64,000 bases of DNA from assembly GCA_963728365.1 (NCBI GenBank), contig CAVSJI010000001.1:2212463-2276462 (forward strand), read 5' to 3'. The DNA is from VRUE01 sp963728365. GTDB taxonomy: Bacteria > Actinomycetota > Thermoleophilia > Solirubrobacterales > 70-9. This document shows positions 60,288 through 64,000 of this stretch, in pieces; position 1 is the stretch's first letter; every line of letters begins with the position of its first letter. The notes under the pieces were generated by a model. The model was not told the origin of the DNA and ran no database searches. It saw only the letters and a program-made list of their open reading frames with translations. The position numbers and the translations under genes were made by a program.

Positions 60288-63268
60288 AGCGACTGCTCAC
60301 GACAACCGCCCTCACGCTTGTCTTTGCAGCGGCACTCGCCCCCGCCGCCCAGGGTGCTTTCGGCTTCAAGTCAGGCAAAGAAGGCTTCTCGGTCGCGGTC
60401 CGCACCGAAGACGGCAAACCCTCCTTCGCGGCGGGCTCTCACCCCTCGGAGTGGTCGGTTCACCTCGGCTTCAAGCAGGTCGGCGAATTCCCCGACGGGG
60501 ACCTGCGCGACCTGAAGCTCACGACCCCGCAGGGGATGCTGCTCAACCCGACCTTCCAGGGATCGCCGGCGGCCGACCTGGTGCGCTGCAGCGCGGTGGA
60601 CTTCCAAACGCCCAGGCAGTCCCCCTATGAAACCAGCCTCTCGGGCGAGAGCTGCCCCCTATACACCCAGGTCGGCACGATCGAGGTGAAGACCTCCCTG
60701 GGGGGAGGGATCACCCGCCGCTTCGGCCTCTTCAACCTGAAGGCGCCGCCGGGGGTCCCCGCCCAGCTCGGCGCCTCGCCCTTCGGATCGCCGGTGGTCT
60801 TCGACGTCGGCCTCGACCCAGACCCCCAGGGCCGCTACACCCTCTCCCTGCAAGCAAAGGACTTCTCCCAGGCGCTCGACGTGGAGGGGATCGACCTCCA
60901 CCTCTGGGGGGTGCCCTGGGGCTACTCGCACGACCCCGAACGCGGTGACTGCCTGAACGAGGCCAACCCGGCCGCCTATCACGGCGAACTGCACGAAACC
61001 GAAATCGTCGAAGAAAGAGAAGTCTTCGTCCCCGCCACCTGCGGGGTCGGCCCGCCCGGGGAATACCCGCCCAAAGCCTTCCTCACCCTGCCGGTCGAGT
61101 GCTCGGCCTCGCTCTCCTTCGCCGCCACGGCAAGCGCCTGGCAGCAGCCGGCGGTGGTCAGCGCCAGCGCCGCCAACCTCAACACGATCGGTCAGCCGGT
61201 CGGGCTGACCGCCTGCTCCTCGCTTCCCTTCACCCCGCTGCCGCTGGGCTTTCTCAACACGACCAAGGCCTCGACCTCCTCGGGCTATGACTTCCGCCTC
61301 ACCTCAAGCCAGGAAGGCCTGGTCGAACCGAACCAGCTGATCCCCTCCCCGGCGAGGCGAGTCGTGGTCCACCTGCCATCGGGGGTGACCGTCAACCCCT
61401 CGGTCGGCGCCGGGCTGATCGGCTGCACCCCGTCCCAGTACGCCGCCGAGACCCCCTTCAACGGCCAGGGCGCCGCCTGCCCCAACGGCGCGAAGATCGG
61501 CGACTTCATCGTCCAGTCCCCGCTCTTCGAAGCGGTCTCGGGCCGCGAATACTTCGAAGGGGCGATCTACCTGGCCCAGCCGAGGGACAACCCCTTCGGC
61601 TCATTGGTCGCCGTCTACCTCGTCGCCAAGCTGCCGGGGCGCGGGATGATGGTCAAGCTGGCCGGCAAGATCGACCCGAACCCCGCAGACGGCACGATCA
61701 GCGCCACCTTCGAGGGCCTCCCCGAGCTCCCCTACACCGACCTGCAGCTGAACTTCAGAACCGGCCAGCGCGCCTTCCTGATCAGCCCGCCCGCCTGCGG
61801 GCAGGCGATCACCACCACCGAGATGACCCCCTGGTCCAACGAAGCGACGATCAGTGGCACCCCGACCTCCTCCGACATCTCCTCGGGGGTGGACTACGGC
61901 CCCTGCCCGCAGGGCACCCCGCCGGCGAGCTTCGACGCGCTGACCGGCGGGGTCAACTCCAACGTCAACTCCTACACCCCCTACTACGTGCACCTCACCC
62001 GCCACGACACCGACCAGGAGATCACCGCCTACTCCTTGATCTTGCCCAAGGGGATCACCGGCAAGCTCGCCGGGGTGCCCTTCTGCCCCGAGGCAGCGAT
62101 CGAGGCATCGCGCCACAACAGCGGCTTCGGGGAGGCCAACAGCCCCTCCTGCCCGGCCGCCTCCCAGGTCGGGCGCACCCTGACCGGCTACGGGGTCGGC
62201 CCGGCGCTGACCTACGCCGCCGGGCGGATCTACCTCGCCGGCCCCTACCACGGCGCGCCGCTCTCCCTGGTCACGGTCAACTCGGCCACGGTCGGCCCCT
62301 TTGACCTGGGCACGATCGTGATCCGCTCCGCCTTCCAGGTCGACGAGCACACCGCGCAATTGCGAATCGACGCCGGAGCCTCAGACCCGATCCCCCACAT
62401 CATCGACGGCATCCCCCTGCACCTAAGGGAGGTCCGCATCTACATGGACCGCTACCAGTTCACCCACAACCCCTCCAGCTGCGCGGCCTCCCAGCTGGAA
62501 TCGACGATCGCCGGCTCGGGGGCGAGCTTCGAAAGCACCGCCGATGATTCCTCGGTGACGATCGCCCGCCACTTCCAGCTCTTGAACTGCCTCACCTTGG
62601 GCTTCAAGCCAAAGCTCGCGATCCGCCTCAGAGGAAGCCCCCGCAGAGGCGCCTACCCCCAGCTGCGAGCGAGCTTCATCGCCCGCGGGCCCCAGGACTC
62701 CAACCTGAAGCGGATCGAGGTCGAGATGCCCCACGCCGAGTTCCTCGCCCAAAACCACATCCGCGAGATCTGCACCCGCCCGCGCTTTGAGACAGGGAGC
62801 TGCCCGCCGGGCTCGGTCTACGGCAAGGCAGTCGCCTACACCCCGCTGCTCGACGAGCCGCTGCGCGGCAACGTCTACCTGCGCTCCTCGGCGGGCAAGC
62901 TCCCCGACCTGGTCGCCGACCTCTACTCCGGCGCGGTGCGGATCGTCGTCGAAGGCCACATCGGCCCGACCAAGTCCGGCGGCGTCGATGCCTTCTTCGA
63001 CGAGCTCCCAGACCAGCCGATCGACCGCTTCGTGATGACCCTGCGCGGCGGCCGCCACGGCCTCTTGACCAACTCGACCAACATCTGCGCGGCGCCGCCC
63101 TTCGCCGCGGTATCGGCGCTTGGGCAAAACAACGCCGGGGCGGAGTTCGACACGGTCTTGAAGGGGACCTGCAAGAAGCACAAAAAGCGCCACAAGCGAC
63201 ACCGACGCCACCATCGCAAGGGCAAGCGCTCGGCGCGGATCGCGGTGGCCGCCGCGAGGAGGCGATGA
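60284..63268 (+). CDS. Large exported protein paralogous to the second operon gene, polycationic C-terminus
   Basis: 994 aa, signal peptide (LLTTTALTLVFAAALAPAAQ). Shares with the 54603 gene the motifs VVVHLPSGVTVNPSVGAGLI, GCTPSQY, CPNGAKIGDFIVQSPL, RDNPFGSLVAVYLV, LPKGITGKLAGVPFCPEAAI, GPYHGAPLS, and the end block EICTRPRF...CPPGSVYGKA, LRGNVYLRSSAGKLPDLV. It lacks the DUF11-like domain. Tail: TCKKHKKRHKRHRRHHRKGK then RSARIAVAAARRR. Start ATG overlaps the previous stop (ATGA). No enzyme motif recognised. Confidence 0.85.
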   Translation: MKRLLTTTALTLVFAAALAPAAQGAFGFKSGKEGFSVAVRTEDGKPSFAAGSHPSEWSVHLGFKQVGEFPDGDLRDLKLTTPQGMLLNPTFQGSPAADLVRCSAVDFQTPRQSPYETSLSGESCPLYTQVGTIEVKTSLGGGITRRFGLFNLKAPPGVPAQLGASPFGSPVVFDVGLDPDPQGRYTLSLQAKDFSQALDVEGIDLHLWGVPWGYSHDPERGDCLNEANPAAYHGELHETEIVEEREVFVPATCGVGPPGEYPPKAFLTLPVECSASLSFAATASAWQQPAVVSASAANLNTIGQPVGLTACSSLPFTPLPLGFLNTTKASTSSGYDFRLTSSQEGLVEPNQLIPSPARRVVVHLPSGVTVNPSVGAGLIGCTPSQYAAETPFNGQGAACPNGAKIGDFIVQSPLFEAVSGREYFEGAIYLAQPRDNPFGSLVAVYLVAKLPGRGMMVKLAGKIDPNPADGTISATFEGLPELPYTDLQLNFRTGQRAFLISPPACGQAITTTEMTPWSNEATISGTPTSSDISSGVDYGPCPQGTPPASFDALTGGVNSNVNSYTPYYVHLTRHDTDQEITAYSLILPKGITGKLAGVPFCPEAAIEASRHNSGFGEANSPSCPAASQVGRTLTGYGVGPALTYAAGRIYLAGPYHGAPLSLVTVNSATVGPFDLGTIVIRSAFQVDEHTAQLRIDAGASDPIPHIIDGIPLHLREVRIYMDRYQFTHNPSSCAASQLESTIAGSGASFESTADDSSVTIARHFQLLNCLTLGFKPKLAIRLRGSPRRGAYPQLRASFIARGPQDSNLKRIEVEMPHAEFLAQNHIREICTRPRFETGSCPPGSVYGKAVAYTPLLDEPLRGNVYLRSSAGKLPDLVADLYSGAVRIVVEGHIGPTKSGGVDAFFDELPDQPIDRFVMTLRGGRHGLLTNSTNICAAPPFAAVSALGQNNAGAEFDTVLKGTCKKHKKRHKRHRRHHRKGKRSARIAVAAARRR

Positions 63269-64000
63269 GGGCCGCACGGGCCCTGGTGGCGGCGCTGGCC
63301 TGCGCCGCCCTGCTCGGCGGCTGCGGCGGGGGAGGGGGGGACAGCGCCTCTGTCTCCTCGAGCGCGACCCGGGAAGCCGGCGGCGCTCCTGAGAAGCCAG
63401 GGCAGGGCCACGCCCAGAAGCACAACGGCAAGCAAGCAAGCGGCGGCGCCTCCGCGCAGAAGGCCAAGCCCAAGTCAAAGGGCTCCTCACGCCACCTCAC
63501 CGCCACGGTGCGCGTGCCGCCGATCAGCTCCGCCCCGGTGGCGGGCTCCACCGAGCCCGCTCCCGGGGTGAAGACGGTCCCCGAAGGCGACAACAGCGTG
63601 CAGGAATACGGCACCGAGTCGGGCGAAGCAGAGCGCACCGAAGCGGCGATCGCCCTGCAGGCCTACCTCAACGCGCGCCTCGAAGAGGACTGGGGCAGGG
63701 CCTGCTCCTATCTCGCGCGAAAGCCCCGCGAACAGCTCCAGCAGGCGATCGAGGACTCCGAAGGCAAGGGGGACGTGCCGAGCGATTGCGCCGGCGTCAT
63801 GGCGCTCTTCGTCAAGGGCACGCCGGCCGCCCGGCTGCGCGAACAGGCGAGGATCGACGAAGTGCTCAGCCTGCGCGGCGGGGGAGAGGTGTCCGGGGAT
63901 CCCTCCTACCTGATCTACAAAGGCCCGCCCGGCTCCACCCTCTACAGCATGCCGATGTATCTGGAAGGGGGGAGCTGGAAGGTGGGGCTGGCGGTGGCTT
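63265..64000 (+). CDS. Lipoprotein, partial (runs off window)
   Basis: 245 codons visible. Lipoprotein signal MRAARALVAALACAALLGGC with lipobox Cys20, a disordered Gly/Lys/Gln-rich linker (about 25-80), then a globular part from about 120 (ERTEAAIALQAYLNARLEED, WGRACSYLARKPREQLQQAI, LEGGSWKVGLAVA) resembling NTF2-like membrane-surface domains found beside secreted proteins. ATG overlaps the preceding stop (ATGA), so it is the fifth coupled gene of the operon and may anchor or chaperone the large exported proteins. Confidence 0.8.
   Translation, partial: MRAARALVAALACAALLGGCGGGGGDSASVSSSATREAGGAPEKPGQGHAQKHNGKQASGGASAQKAKPKSKGSSRHLTATVRVPPISSAPVAGSTEPAPGVKTVPEGDNSVQEYGTESGEAERTEAAIALQAYLNARLEEDWGRACSYLARKPREQLQQAIEDSEGKGDVPSDCAGVMALFVKGTPAARLREQARIDEVLSLRGGGEVSGDPSYLIYKGPPGSTLYSMPMYLEGGSWKVGLAVA

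Overview
This is a high-GC, actinobacterial chromosome segment. The mix of genes suggests a deep-branching actinobacterium such as Thermoleophilia/Solirubrobacterales: a deazaflavin (F420)-type nitroreductase, class II B12-dependent ribonucleotide reductase, FolE2, an actinobacterial topA-tmk-holB order but with a TopA that looks archaeal, GT2-DUF2304 pairing, and many transcripts that look leaderless. The taxonomic call is inference; no rRNA gene is present.

Layout. 1-5175 (minus): nuoA-B-C-D-E-F-G, the NADH-accepting half of respiratory complex I, entering the window inside nuoG; genes overlap by 8 bp and carry palindromic elements inside the operon. 5331-12933: housekeeping and small accessory genes (a MazEF-type toxin-antitoxin pair, a flavin reductase and a lipoprotein cytochrome c from one divergent promoter, serS plus a NarL-type regulator, msrB, thioesterase, MFS, HAD). 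13040-18908: ABC ATPase/permease pair, esterase, cytochrome P450. 18937-19841: HTH/nucleotidyltransferase module. 19901-24364: nrdJ, a hemolysin III-type membrane protein and a siroheme-pathway dehydrogenase. 24418-26955: accessory patch with a PIN protein, an XRE-ImmA/IrrE protein and an unrecognised gene. 27015-33304: UDP-sugar epimerase, topA-tmk-holB, DUF2304 and a GT2 glycosyltransferase. 33425-35438: two-component system. 35487-36450: tRNA-Thr with a 42-bp copy of its 3' end 891 bp away, bracketing a second nucleotidyltransferase module. 36561-40162: E1-like (ThiF/MccB) protein with an apparent leader-peptide-binding N-terminus, two paralogous winged-helix regulators and UDG, with a shared DNA motif. 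40190-48528: ferritin-like lipoprotein, MMPL transporter, pgsA, folE2, primary-type sigma factor, nitroreductase, SnoaL-like protein, tRNA-Tyr, SDR, a vapC remnant and a MerR regulator. 48619-64000: a strong promoter, a structured leader and at least five translationally coupled genes for very large exported proteins, four of which end in lysine/arginine/histidine-rich tails.

Three themes run through the window. (1) Palindromic elements of 37-129 bp recur in at least four sequence families plus singletons, and several lie inside reading frames (nuoD, holB, the MMPL gene). (2) A TAnnnT hexamer sits 6-11 nt before the start codon of about sixteen genes, as expected for leaderless mRNA; two divergent pairs share overlapping -10 elements. 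(3) Small toxin-antitoxin-like modules are scattered between housekeeping operons. The best candidates for undescribed biology are the exported-protein operon with polycationic tails (48619-64000), the E1/regulator locus (36561-40162) and the tRNA-Thr-flanked mini-island. No CRISPR array, transposase or integrase was seen.
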